A program made the translations under genes and the position numbers. Of a stretch of 64,000 nucleotides of DNA, positions 1 to 11,453 are shown in pieces. Source of the DNA: Glandiceps talaboti (lineage: Eukaryota > Hemichordata > Enteropneusta > Spengelidae); assembly GCF_964340395.1 (NCBI RefSeq), contig NC_135559.1, positions 24,941,072 through 25,005,071 of the forward strand, given 5' to 3'. The notes under the pieces are model-generated. The model had not been told where the DNA came from and did not search any database. It was given only the letters and a program-made list of their open reading frames with translations. Each line of letters starts with the position of its first letter. Position 1 is the first letter of the stretch.

Positions 1-1300
1 AAATAATTAAAAAAAAAAAAATTGAAACATGCGAGCGACATTACAAGTGTTTATGTATATCTACACTGTAGTCTAGCCGTTTTGATTTATTTTGCCATAA
101 TATGGGGAGATCATATTTTAGCATTTATACCCACAGACACTGCCAATTAGTGAGAAAGTGTGAGTAAATATCGGTAAATGTTGTTTAATAAGACATGTAG
201 AGTGTAGTTTTTGTTTACTGATGTCTGTTTCAACCACTAGCAATGTATTTTTTCACAATGCTGTTGAGTTTTGTTCACCTAGTGACTATGACATCATAAA
301 ATCCTGTAGTCTAGGTGGGACCGGAAATACCCGAAAACTCTCGAAGTAAATCCGAAGGGAAGTGACTGAAAAAAGGTCATTTTAAGGTGTTTGCAGACGG
401 TTTTGAAAAGTTTTAAAACCAGAATGCATTTCACAAACATGTCGTCTAGCAAATTAGCGATATACTGCGATGGAGATGGTGGAAATTGATTTTTAAATCA
501 CCGATATTTGTAGTCCATGTGCGATGAAAGGTAAAAATATTAGCTGAATCGAGAGGCCAGAGTCCTGTAAATTACGTATACTGAGTGTTTTTTGTCATTT
601 AAGATTGATTCGGGTATTTTTTGAGGCTTGAAAAGAGGGACAGAGAAAGACCTTGAGTGAACCCTTGTGTTTTTGTATAGTGATGGGTACAAAAAACATA
701 TTTAGGTATACCCCCATGAGTATCTGTTTATTTGCTGGTTTATTTAATTATTTTATTTGTCCCTATACTTGTCATTCGTTTGCTTGTTCATTTGTCATTT
801 ATTTGATAGTTTATTTATTTATTTGTTTGTTTTGTTTTGTTTTATTTTGTTTTGTTTTGTTTGTCACACGGTTCCTGGGTGCCCTGTAGATGGGCTTCGA
901 TGTGTCGTGATTACAATCCGACATGGCATGTGTCAAGACGAAAGTATCGTAAAACACACTACATTTATTTGTCTCCATGAACTAGTGTACTACAAAAAAG
1001 ATAGGCTTGCACCTGTTTCACAATTTGTCTGTATACATATGCATGCTATCCATACTCCCGGTCATACTGAAATTCATCAACTCGCGAGGAAGTCTCTCGC
1101 AATGTACCACTATACTCACGTTTACGTGTGTTTACTCGAGATTACACGAGGGGCCATTGAATATGCCTCGCGTGTTCATCACCCGAATTATTTTTCTTCC
1201 AGTAGTGTACATACATACAGACAATGTTTGGTATAAACAAGTCTTCATAGAAGACACATTCCCCGCTAAAATACTATACTTCTGTGTGACTGAATGGAGA
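1..1300. other. No gene seen; AT-rich sequence
   Basis: I see no supportable gene here. The open frames between about 650 and 1380 come from a T-rich tract (TTTTG-type repeats near 815-865) and show no recognisable domain, no splice-site-bounded exon and no codon pattern unlike background. Confidence 0.6.
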
Positions 1301-2220
1301 CATGACTTAAAACACATTGGTAGCAACAAATAAATACTACAAAGTACCTGATAATGCAGGAAATCGTTGAATTTCAATAATTGAACCTGAAGATAACAAT
1401 CAAGGGCAGAAAATCGCTGGGAGCAATTCGCAGCATAACCATTTTATTTTTAAAAAAGAAAAGAAAAAAGAATCAAGGCCAAAGGTCAATGTCTCAAAAG
1501 AAAGTTTAAACCTGGCAATATGCTGGTAAACACTTTAATGTAGTCTCCATGTATAACGTTTTTGAGTTTATGTGGTAAATCATGATTTTTCACTATAAAT
1601 ATGGCTGCCATTGAGTAAAAGGTTACATGACCACCAAAAATAATCAATGTTTATGTTTATCTGGTTCTGTATTATTTAATATCCATGATCTAAAAGCCAT
1701 TAGCCATACATAATTGCTACAAAGTGTCACTGTAATGTGTAACACAATAGCTTAATTTTGATGGTCTACCCTGTAAGTCAAGGTAAAGGTGAACAGTCAC
1801 TTATACAATAGAGTGATTCTTTACCACAAATAAGAGTACCATTCAGTAGAAAGCACCAAAAATAATGTTTCTGTATACTACTTTTCTTCACTATCACTTG
1901 TGAACATCATTTAAAAGAAATTGGCAATATATAAACACTACAATGTGTCAGTAACAGGCACAAATTGGTGTCATTTTGATAACTGACCCTGAAGGGCAAG
2001 GTCAAAGGTCTCCAAAGATGGCCTGCATCTGATTATATGGGGTAAACACTGGAAAGGGGTGTCTGCGTATTACAGTGTTTGAATTTGAGTTATGCAGTAA
2101 ATATTGATTTTTAACTACAAATATGGCTGCTTTCGGGCAAATTTGAATACTTATTATATCAAAAACCAAATTTAAGTGCATAAGGACCCCAAGGTATGAA
2201 TTGATAAACTGATCATGAAG
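1300..2220. repeat. Diverged interspersed repeat, two to three partial copies
   Basis: Segments around 1330, 1710 and 1930 share a module of the form 'ctacaaagtgtc...', followed by 'tgatnattgaccctg..gtcaaggtc' and 'actacaaatatggctgcc'. The same module recurs once at about 16110-16330. The copies are strongly diverged, there is no ORF and no termini are obvious, so this is an old interspersed repeat of unknown class. Confidence 0.5.
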
Positions 2221-2522
2221 AAGTCATAAGGTGTACAAGATAATAAAAAATAGAGTAATTTAAAAGAATTATTTCTAAACTCATTGCTTTCCTTATTTTT
2301 CCCTTACAGGAATGGAAATGATTATTTGTCCTTTTCCCTATGGTAAAACCCAAGTCTTATATGGGACATCTTGGACACTGATTTGTTTGACACAGTCAGA
2401 TGAAACATAACATGGCCATTGGCACAGTGACAGTAAATAAATGAAAATGTCTGCTAATTCAACATCCGGTAAATTATTGATTTGCATCCCAAGATGTTAG
2501 ATGATGGAGATGGGAAAGTAAC

Positions 2523-2629
2523 CTGTCGATTATCGTCTGAAACTGAAATTGTTCATCTCTCTTTGAGCGATCCCGCAACACCTTCCGTAGCTCACCTACT
2601 TTCATCTTTTCAATATCTGCAGCAGCCAT
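2523..2629 (-). CDS. Candidate first coding exon, SAP-like N-terminus
   Basis: On the minus strand an ATG at 2629 opens a 35-codon stretch beginning MAAADIEKMKVGELRKVLRD and ending in an AG/GTTACT donor at 2523/2522. The segment MKVGELRKVLRDR resembles helix 1 of SAP DNA-binding motifs, which commonly lie at the start of nuclear proteins. After it the reading frame stays open for only about 15 more codons, as expected of an exon running into an intron. No partner exon was identified downstream on the minus strand. The alternative is a coincidental open frame or a relic of an element-encoded SAP protein. The splice donor and the SAP resemblance are seen directly; the function is inference. Confidence 0.35.
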
Positions 2630-3012
2630 ACTTATTATTAGTCTTGTATGGAAAACTCCAAAAACTCCAAAAATCAACCCCACACTGCAGATGAAATATT
2701 TGATGATAGAGGGTGCTGCGTCACATAGCAATGAATAGAACCCGGAAATCAGCTATTCTTTACCATGCCCCATTAAAATTAAAAAGGTAACGGCAAAAAT
2801 TCAAGATTTAACTAAGAAAATATATTTGAAGCACTCAGTGACAAACTAATTCCAATGCTTGCTTTGCTACATATCATTTCTCTTTGGCATTTTCATTAAC
2901 TTTACTTGTTTTTTTGTTGTATTTGTATCACTTCCCACTTCATTTATACTGTCTTTGTAGTATAAGCACTTTTTACCTCCCAAAGGAGTGTTATGTTATG
3001 CTCCTGTCTGTC

Positions 3013-3052
3013 GGTGTGTGTGTGTGTGTGTGTGTAAATGTGTGTGTCCGTC
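3013..3052. repeat. (GT)n microsatellite
   Basis: A short run of GT dinucleotides interrupted by 'aaa'. It creates valine/cysteine-rich spurious frames. Confidence 0.85.
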
Positions 3053-3154
3053 TGTCCGTGGACACGATATTTAAAAAACTACAACATCAATTCCAATTAA
3101 ACTTGCTACACATCTTCCATATGGTAAAGACAAAAAATAGTGTCAATGGAATTG

Positions 3155-3625
3155 TAGCAGACCTGTCCAGTTTTCAAAAAATGCTTATCCACATGCTGGT
3201 CCATGCTAACTATATATGTAGGTGTTCATTTGCTGAATGACTATCCAGTTGCCTATCCAACCATGTTGCTATCTTTGCAATATACGTGATCATTTGGCTG
3301 TTGCTATGGGCGCGGTCATGTTGGTAGACATATTTGCATACATTTTTGAATGTTTTTGTTTTTGTTCACTTGTCTAAGAATTCCTGACATTATCTTTGCA
3401 ATAAAAATGATCATTTGGTTGTTGCTATGGGCGTGGTCTTCTTGCTAGGCACATTTGTATACATTTTTTGAATGTTTATTCATTTGTGTATTAATTCCTG
3501 TTGTTATATTTGCAATATATGTTATTAGTTGGATGTTGCTATGGGCATGGTCATGATTGCTAGGGATATTTGCATATATTTATTTAATGTTTACTCACTC
3601 ACCTACCAGATGATGTTATTTGACC
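3155..3625 (+). repeat. Family A repeat, left half (TAGCACAACTG-type element)
   Basis: The segment contains three tandem-like copies of a unit built on 'gttgctatgggcgtggtc...ttgctaggcacatttgcatacat', each about 110-120 bp. Better copies at 17265-17640, 23838-24890 and 29820-30902 show that this unit array is the left half of a longer non-autonomous element. That element starts near 'tagcacaactgtacag' and ends with 'cagttgtgctaaaa', so short inverted termini are present. No protein is encoded. Confidence 0.65.
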
Positions 3626-3769
3626 AAAAGATACAGCTACAGATACAGATGACGTATGAAAAAGCCCATAAAAGATTTAATGGTTTTTAATTGCATCAAT
3701 AAAACAAGAACCTTTCATTTCTTAGGCTCAGTGAAAGCATGTTTTCACACAACAAATCATGTTTTTGGA

Positions 3770-4130
3770 TCCAAAAAACACATCTCTGATGTGATCAGTT
3801 ACATTTGAACAATTTTCCATCTACACACCCAAAGTAATGTCTCCACCAAATACCAAGCCGATCGGTCTGGCGGGTTTTGTTTTTAAGTCATTTACATACA
3901 CACACATCCATACAGACAGACCGACACACACTGTGTCATGCCTACAGCACTACTGAACCTGGTCAGTTCAGTTGTGCTATAAATAGCATTTTTTGACAAA
4001 AAACGCACTTCTCTGATGCGATCATTTTCCTTTGAACAATTTTCCATCTACACACCCTAAGTAACACACAAACACACACTTCACCATGCCTGTAGCACTA
4101 CTGAACCTCAGTTCAATTGTGCTAAAATAT
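3770..4130 (+). repeat. Family A repeat, right-end fragments (two copies)
   Basis: Two overlapping right-end fragments carry the block 'gatgtgatca...ttgaacaattt(t/c)cca...cacaccc', then (CA)/(GACA)-type sequence, then 'agcactactgaacct...gttcaattgtgct'. They match the right end of the complete copies near 12.8 kb and 24.9 kb. The terminal 'cagttgtgctaaaa' recurs at the end of both fragments. Confidence 0.65.
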
Positions 4131-4257
4131 ATAACTGTAACAGTACACATACCTGAATAGTGATTCCTCATTTTTTAAAATGTCAGCATATGAATAGGAT
4201 GGAATTTCACCCTGAAAAGAAACAGAACCACCCTTATAAAACTCTTGAAAGGTATGT

Positions 4258-4261
4258 GTGT

Positions 4262-4295
<34 letters not shown>

Positions 4296-4303
4296 GTTTT
4301 GGT

Positions 4304-4375
<72 letters not shown>

Positions 4376-4376
4376 C
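4258..4376. repeat. (TA)n microsatellite, left of foldback
   Basis: Nearly pure TA dinucleotides with a short interruption around 4295-4306. It borders the inverted repeat at 4374-4572 directly, and a second TA run borders the other side. Confidence 0.9.
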
Positions 4377-4570
4377 TCGGTGAGTGTCAATCTGCTAAGA
4401 CAGTGCTCTATACCGCAGTGGCAGAGCGTAATAGTTTTGGTAGTACTGGAACTCTTTCTTGGTTGTAACTCGGAGTTTCACGCATAGTGCGATCATCAGA
4501 CAATTCAGAAACTATTACGCTCTGCCACTGCGGTATAGAGCACTGTTTTAGCAGATTGATACTCACCGAG

Positions 4571-4572
<2 letters not shown>
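4374..4572. repeat. Foldback: 64-bp inverted arms enclosing a ribozyme-like loop
   Basis: The left arm is 4374-4437 and the right arm is 4509-4572. The arms are reverse complements with only about two or three differences over 64 bp, so they are young or maintained. The roughly 70-nt spacer holds the hammerhead-like motif on the minus strand. Both outer edges run straight into (TA)n. The arms and loop match the sequence type found at Penelope-like element ends, and a decayed second copy of the loop core lies next to the Penelope-like ORF at 4661-4712. The likely origin is two Penelope-like ends joined in inverted orientation. Confidence 0.75.
4461..4507 (-). ncRNA. Type I hammerhead ribozyme-like motif
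   Basis: Read on the minus strand the motif has every conserved element in order: a stem I strand TTGT, the core CTGATGA, stem II (CGCA/TGCG with loop CTA and one U.U apposition at its base), GAA, a 3-bp stem III ACT/AGT with loop CCG, and the cleavage-site U followed by ACAA. ACAA pairs with TTGT. Predicted cleavage falls between 4467 and 4466. Minimal type I hammerheads with a very short stem III are known from Penelope-like retroelements, which fits the adjacent element. Activity is inferred; the weak stem II base could reduce it. Confidence 0.7.

Positions 4573-4641
<69 letters not shown>
4573..4641. repeat. (TA)n microsatellite, right of foldback
   Basis: A pure TA run between the foldback and the 3' end of the Penelope-like ORF. 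Confidence 0.9.
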
Positions 4642-4643
<2 letters not shown>

Positions 4644-4660
4644 AAATACACAAGTTATGG

Positions 4661-4712
4661 TATGGAGCTGTTACTCAGAGTTTCACGTTTGAATGCGATC
4701 TTCGGACGACTA
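4661..4712 (-). ncRNA. Decayed second hammerhead-like motif
   Basis: This is a diverged copy of the motif at 4461-4507. GAAACT..AGT (stem III with loop CTG) is retained, but the core reads CCGAAGA instead of CTGATGA. Stem II is not well paired, and stem I pairs only weakly. It sits just 3' of the GIY-YIG reading frame, where a Penelope-like element's terminal repeat would lie. It is probably inactive. Confidence 0.5.
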
Positions 4713-4727
4713 AATTTTAACGGAAAT

Positions 4728-6627
4728 TCAAGTGATTGAATTCGAACTCGCAGAAGAACTGGTACCCGGATGTGATGAGCGTTGAGGTTTGACATGGTGG
4801 AATGAAAGAATGTATTTGTTTTCATGGCGGCACTTTGAAATCAGTTCTGATCGTTTATTAAGGAGACCTGATTTATTTGCACTGATGATAAACATCTTCT
4901 CTGTAAGACACAGGTTGCACCTTTTTGTTGCATTAGAGTAGGCGGCTGCATGGGCAATGATGGCCCAGTTGATGGAATACTGGTGGCCCGACTCCTTTAT
5001 TTTCCAGACACTCTTTGAAAGTTCAGTACAATTTCCATATTTGTTATTGGCGAAAGAACACTTGTGGTTGCCGTAACGCATTTTGAAGCTGTTTTCTGTT
5101 GAGCCAATGTAGGATTGGTATCACTGTTGTTTATTTTGACCTGGGCCCTGTAGACGATATTATCAGATCGGCATTTCCCATCAAGCGGGCAAGTTGATTT
5201 ATCACGACAGTTGCATGTCCCTATGGGAGCTTCGTTTCTGCATTTAAGGATCATAGTATTGTGAGCTTTGATGATGGAAACCATGTTATTCATACAACTG
5301 TAGCTCACTTTCACATTCCCCTTGTTGAAAATTGTATGAAACTTGTGCTCCTTAGGGAAGTGACGGCCAAGAAGTTGGAGGAAAATTCTCCTGACGTTAT
5401 TGCTTACATTTTGACTGTATGGGGGATTAAACCAGATGACATTACGTTTCCTATTTCTCCGTCTCTTGATGGTGTTAATTCTATCTGTGTATAAAGCAAG
5501 GTTGTCTTTATAGCCACTTGCTTTGAGTGCGTCATCATAGAGGAGTGCTGCCTGGTTGAAAACATGAGATGTCACACAGTCTTCTATTTATGGCTGCTGG
5601 GAGATGCTTGATGATAACCGGTGGGTGATTTGACTGTGAATTGATGTAGACTGGGTTGTCATTTGGTTTTCTGTATGGGTAATATTTCCCACTGGAAAGG
5701 TCTAATACGATATCGAGGTAATTTACAATTTTCAGGTTAGCTTCAATGGTTACTTTCAGACCGATGTCATTGAAGATTTTTGTGATATTTTTCTTTATCT
5801 GCTCTGCCTTGTTACCCGATATTTTGTGGAAAACAGCTAAACCGTCATCCCTGTATAGACCTACATGGTCTTTAGAGTACTGTGATGCAATAGTACTTAG
5901 GATGTAGGAACCCACTAATTCGCAAATCTCGGCTCCATCATAACTTCCCATAGTCACGTCAAACATATCTTTGTTGTCTCTTTTAACCCATGGAATGTTA
6001 TCATCAAATAGGAGAGATTTCCTGGCGTGCATAAGAATTTCTATATCATGATCTGGGATATCAACATGTTGTTTCGCGAAGCTTAATGCATTACATGTAC
6101 GTAAGATATTTTCTGTTATAGATGGATAAAAATTAACGATGTCGAAGATGATGAACGTACAATTAGGTTTGTCTGGTAATTTGGTAAGCCAATCAATCAC
6201 AGATGCCGTATTTTTCCACTGATTTACCCCAGTGGAAGACCTGATCTTGGCATTTATTCTATCAAGAATTATTTTACTCACTCTACCCATTTCGCTCTTT
6301 GTAGGATTGATCAATCTGCAGGTAGGGTTGTTGGCGAAGTTGTCTTTATGATCTTTGAGAGTGATAAAAGCTTGCCACTACGCCATTATCTCCATTCTGT
6401 CGTCAAGATCGAGGTCAGAAGATATTCTTTTGGCATCCATGTTGATTTCATCATACATTGTTGGGTCTGCTTTCTTGTATGTCTTCGTGATGTTGTCTTT
6501 AAGGAGCTTTGCATATTGTTGTTTTTCAACTTGATAGAAGTTACGTGTCTTATCCGCCGGATTAAACATCTTGTCAGTTTTTTTGATACGTTGGATGTCA
6601 GATCCTAACTTCTTCTGGAAGTCGTTA
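4728..6627 (-). pseudogene. Penelope-like retroelement: reverse transcriptase plus GIY-YIG endonuclease, broken
   Basis: The minus strand encodes, in order, a PLE N-terminal block (NPADKT near 6560), then a reverse transcriptase with FDIVNFYPSI in the first catalytic region and YRDDGLAVF as the catalytic loop (about 5535-6314). A linker with a CNCRDKSTCPLDGKC zinc-binding cluster (about 5170-5215) follows, and then a GIY-YIG domain with YIGSTENSF (about 5085-5111). This order is specific to endonuclease-positive Penelope-like elements. The copy is dead. There is an in-frame TAG at about 6378, a frameshift near 5565 before the segment FNQAALLYDDA, and a frameshift near 5118 just before YIGS. 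The 5' end is truncated at about 6630 beside a short TA run. The product would make cDNA and nick the target. Confidence 0.88.
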
Positions 6628-6639
6628 TTATATATATAT

Positions 6640-6769
6640 TATATACAGACTTATTTTCGGTAATTAGGCTATACCTTAAGCCTGCATACTTCAATTTCAA
6701 TATAATTTACTTCATACATTAAACATAACAAAGTTTATACACCATAGAATGAATGTCACCAGAGAAATA
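6640..6769 (+). repeat. Family C repeat unit (flank of the 30-bp array)
   Basis: The block 'ggtaattaggctata.cttaag.ctgcatacttcaatttcaatataatttactt' is one unit of the roughly 148-bp repeat tandemly arrayed at 14.4-15.7 kb. The 30-bp minisatellite starts abruptly inside it. Confidence 0.7.
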
Positions 6770-9700
6770 CATGTCATTAGGATTGGCCACTTTCACATAC
6801 TTGTCACAAGGTTTGGCCACTTTCACATACTTGTCATTAGGTTTGGCCACTTTCACATACTTTTCATTAGGATTGGCCACTTTCACATACTTGTCATTAG
6901 GTTTGGCCACTTTCACATACTTGTCATTAGGATTGGCCACTTTCACATACTTGTCATTAGGATTGGCCACTTTCACATACTTGTCACAAGGTTTGGTCAC
7001 TTTCACATACTTGTCATTAGGTTGGCCACTTTCACATACATGTCATTAGGATTGGCCACTTTCACATACTTGTCATTAGGATTGGCCACTTTCACATACA
7101 TGTCATTAGGATTGGCCATTTTCACATACTTGTCATTAGGTTTGGCCACTTTCACATACATGTCATTAGGTTTGGCCACTTTCACATACATGTCATTAGG
7201 ATTGGCCATTTTCACATACTTGTCATTAGGATTGGCCACTTTCACATACATGTCATTAGGTTTGGCTACTTTCACATACATGTCATTAGGTTTGGTCACT
7301 TTCACATACTTGTCATTAGGATTGGCCACTTTCACATACATGTCATTAGGATTGGCCACTTTCACATACATGTCATTATGTTTTTCCATTTTCACATACT
7401 TGTCATTGGGTTTGGCCATTTTCACATACTTGTCATTAGGTTTGGCCATTTTCACATACTTGTCATTAGGTTTGGCCATTTTCACATACATGTCATTAGG
7501 ATTGGCCACTTTCACATGCATGTCATTATGTTTTTTCCATTTTCACATACTTGTCATTGGGTTTGGTCATTTTCACATACTTGTCATTAGGTTTGGCCAT
7601 TTTCACATACATGTCATTATGTTTTTCCATTTTCACATACTTGTCATTGGGTTTGGCCATTTTCACATACTTGTCATTAGGTTTGGCCATTTTCACATAC
7701 TTGTCATTGGGTTTGGCCACTTTCACATACATGTCACGAGGTTTGGCCACTTTTACATACTTGTCATTAGGATTGCCCACTTTCACATACTTGTCATTAG
7801 GATTGGCCACTTTCACATACTTGTCATTAGGTTTGGCCACTTTCACATACTTTTCATTAGGCTTGGCCACTTTCACATACTTGTCATTAGGATTGGCCAC
7901 TTTCACATACTTGTCATTACGTTTGGCCACTATCACATACATGTCATTAGGTTTGGCGACTTTCACATACTTGTCAATAGGATTGACCACTTTCACATAC
8001 TTGTCATTAGGTTTGGCCACTTTCACATACATGTCATTAGGTTTGGCCACTTTCACATACTTGTCATTAGGTTTGGCGACTTTCAGATACTTGTCATTAG
8101 GATTGGCCATTTTCACATACTTGTCATTGGGTTTGGCCACTTTCACATACATGTCATGAGGTTTGGCCACTTTCAAATACTTGTCATTAGGTTTGGCCAC
8201 TTTCACATACATGTCATTAGGTTTGGCCACTTTCACATACTTGTCATTAGGTTTGGCCACTTTCACATACTTGTCATTAGGTTTGGCCACTTTCAAATAC
8301 TTGTCATTAGGTTTGGCCACTTTCACATTCTTGTCATTAGGATTGGCCACTTTCACATACATGTCATTGGGTTTGGCCATTTTCACATACTTGTCATTGG
8401 GTTTGGCCACTTTCACATACATGTCATGAGGTTTGGCCACTTTCAAATACTTGTCATTAGGTTTGGCCACTTTCACATACATGTCATTAGGATTGGCCAC
8501 TTTCACATACATGTCATTAGGTTTGGCCACTTTCACATACTTGTCATTAGGTTTGGCCACTTTCACATTCTTGTCATTAGGATTGGCCACTTTCACATAC
8601 ATGTCATTGGGTTTGGCCATTTTCACATACTTGTCATTGGGTTTGGCCACTTTCACATACATGTCACGAGGTTTGGCCACTTTTACATACTTGTCATTAG
8701 GATTGCCCACTTTCACATACTTGTCATTAGGATTGGCCACTTTCACATACTTGTCATTAGGTTTGGCCACTTTCACATACTTTTCATTAGGCTTGGCCAC
8801 TTTCACATACTTGTCATTAGGATTGGCCACTTTCACATACTTGTCATTACGTTTGGCCACTATCACATACATGTCATTAGGTTTGGCGACTTTCACATAC
8901 TTGTCAATAGGATTGACCACTTTCACATACTTGTCATTAGGTTTGGCCACTTTCACATACATGTCATTAGGTTTGGCCACTTTCACATACTTGTCATTAG
9001 GTTTGGCGACTTTCAGATACTTGTCATTAGGATTGGCCATTTTCACATACTTGTCATTGGGTTTGGCCACTTTCACATACATGTCATGAGGTTTGGCCAC
9101 TTTCAAATACTTGTCATTAGGTTTGGCCACTTTCACATACATGTCATTAGGTTTGGCCACTTTCACATACTTGTCATTAGGTTTGGCCACTTTCACATAC
9201 TTGTCATTAGGTTTGGCCACTTTCAAATACTTGTCATTAGGTTTGGCCACTTTCACATTCTTGTCATTAGGATTGGCCACTTTCACATACATGTCATTGG
9301 GTTTGGCCATTTTCACATACTTGTCATTGGGTTTGGCCACTTTCACATACATGTCATGAGGTTTGGCCACTTTCAAATACTTGTCATTAGGTTTGGCCAC
9401 TTTCACATACATGTCATTAGGATTGGCCACTTTCACATACATGTCATTAGGTTTGGCCACTTTCACATACTTGTCATTAGGTTTGGCCACTTTCACATTC
9501 TTGTCATTAGGATTGGCCACTTTCACATACATGTCATTGGGTTTGGCCATTTTCACATACTTGTCATTGGGTTTGGCCACTTTCACATACATGTCACGAG
9601 GTTTGGCCACTTTCAAATACTTGTCATTAGGTTTGGCCATTTTTACATACATGTCATTGGGTTTGGCCATTTTCACATACTTGTCATTGGGTTTGGCCAC

Positions 9701-10250
9701 TTTCACATACATGTCACGAGGTTTGGCCACTTTTACATACTTGTCATTAGGATTGCCCACTTTCACATACTTGTCATTAGGATTGGCCACTTTCACATAC
9801 TTGTCATTAGGTTTGGCCACTTTCACATACTTTTCATTAGGCTTGGCCACTTTCACATACTTGTCATTAGGATTGGCCACTTTCACATACTTGTCATTAC
9901 GTTTGGCCACTATCACATACATGTCATTAGGTTTGGCGACTTTCACATACTTGTCAATAGGATTGACCACTTTCACATACTTGTCATTAGGTTTGGCCAC
10001 TTTCACATACATGTCATTAGGTTTGGCCACTTTCACATACTTGTCATTAGGTTTGGCGACTTTCAGATACTTGTCATTAGGATTGGCCACTTTCACATAC
10101 TTGTCATTAGGCTTGGCCACTTTCACATACTTGTCATTAGGTTTGGCCACTTTCACATACATGTCATTAGGTTTGGCCACTTTCACATACTTGTCATTAG
10201 GTTTGGCCACTTTCACATACTTGTCATTAGGTTTGGCCACTTTCACATAG
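6770..10250. repeat. 30-bp minisatellite, about 116 units
   Basis: The unit is 'gtttggccactttcacatac' followed by 'ttgtcattag', repeated head to tail with point variants (gtttgg/gattgg, ccac/ccat, acttgtc/acatgtc). Only two indels are visible, one missing T near 7022 and one extra T near 7532. Because 30 is a multiple of three, several frames on both strands stay open for hundreds of codons. The minus strand reads as a decapeptide NDKYVKVAKP repeat and the plus strand as FGHFHILVIR. Most variants would be non-synonymous in the minus frame. There is no non-repetitive coding sequence, start context or splice signal attached, so I treat the open frames as a mechanical consequence of the period, not as a gene. 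Confidence 0.95.
7741..9720. repeat. 930-bp higher-order repeat within the 30-bp array
   Basis: Diagnostic variant units recur at fixed distance. 'gattgcccac' occurs at 7771, 8701 and 9751, and 'ttgtcaatag' followed by 'gattgaccac' recurs alongside. The first spacing is 930 bp (31 units). The second is 1050 bp because four extra units (120 bp, about 9601-9720) were added. Copies are nearly identical, which implies recent block duplication. Confidence 0.85.
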
Positions 10251-11453
10251 CTTTAATACATGTAGCTACAGGCTGCGAAATGTGTAGCTTTCCAACATGC
10301 TACTAATTTTGATCTCCTCTTGTGACAAAGTAAGAGTTCGCACAGTTTTAAATATCCTCTCTATTTTTCTGCTTCACTGTCCCAGAGCTGTCTGGCTTGA
10401 CAACATTGTCATTTAACAGTATGTTGTGCCAGAGTGTCCAGTCTCTAGAATATTGCATGGCAATACCTTGTACAAACTGATGACATTAACATACCTTAAG
10501 TGGTTGAATTCTTCTCATTCTTCCATTCCATTCTCTATTTTTTTCTGAGTAGTTGTTTTGTTTTAACCAATTAAGTGGAATGGTTGTGTTATGTTGAAGA
10601 GTTCCACTCCAACTCACATGTAGGCACCCATTATCTAATCAATTGATGCATGTACATGAGAACAGTAAATGTACAAAATAAAATAGTTTACATGAAATGT
10701 TCATTGTATTCATTTAACAATATGCAGAATGAAAACTATTTTTATGTACATTTTGTATCTCCCACAGTTCTTATTGCAGTCCTAATAAGCTATTTTTCAT
10801 CTTGCAGAAGATCCCACTTGAGCCATTGAGTCCATAGCAACCACATGAGGGTCGTCAAGCTGAAGAGTCAAACTCTTAGTATAAAACACTATTGTTCTCA
10901 ATGTCATCAGCTGAATGTCATTGCACATATGATCGATCAAGTGAAGGAAACTTAAAAAGTATGGTTGAAAAATGATGTACATAGGATTCCTGATATTATG
11001 ACCAAGACTGAAATTACATGGATGGTGTTCACTTCATAAGATTCTCAAAACCAAAAACACAACAAAGAAATGCCAGCATTGGATAAAGCCTTGTTCCCGG
11101 AGTGACAACTTTGGCGTACATACAGTGTGGTATCAATGCATACTTTCATATGCTTGCTACACTTTTTTCTGAGGAAATACCTGCTTGTTGTACAGAAATA
11201 GGTATTGAACTTGGAAAATTTGAAATTAGGCCGAGTCTAGTACCATGTAGGGTACATGTATGTAGTCCTTGCATCCAAAACAATAAGTCATCGCATATGT
11301 AAAATGCATGTAGTGCATAGACGACTTGCTAGAATTTTGCAACTTTTAAACTCAAGCTTGGATAAATACAGGCAAAGGGTGAACTCATGGCTTATTAGAA
11401 GTTACATGTGCCTGAGAATGTGTTGTCTGGTACATGTATAGCTAGCCAAATGT
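10251..11453. other. No gene seen; apparently unique sequence
   Basis: AT-rich and apparently single-copy in this window. Short open frames at 10797-10982 and 11102-11441 have no recognisable domain and no convincing splice signals. Confidence 0.55.

Noticed and set aside
4258-4653. Tyrosine/isoleucine-rich small proteins in the TA tracts
   Set aside because: These frames are translations of (TA)n microsatellite; no codon structure beyond the dinucleotide.
6770-10250. CRISPR array or a giant repetitive protein gene
   Set aside because: Units are contiguous with no unique spacers, so it is not CRISPR. Frames are open on both strands simply because the period is 30 bp, and no unique coding sequence, start or splice site is attached.
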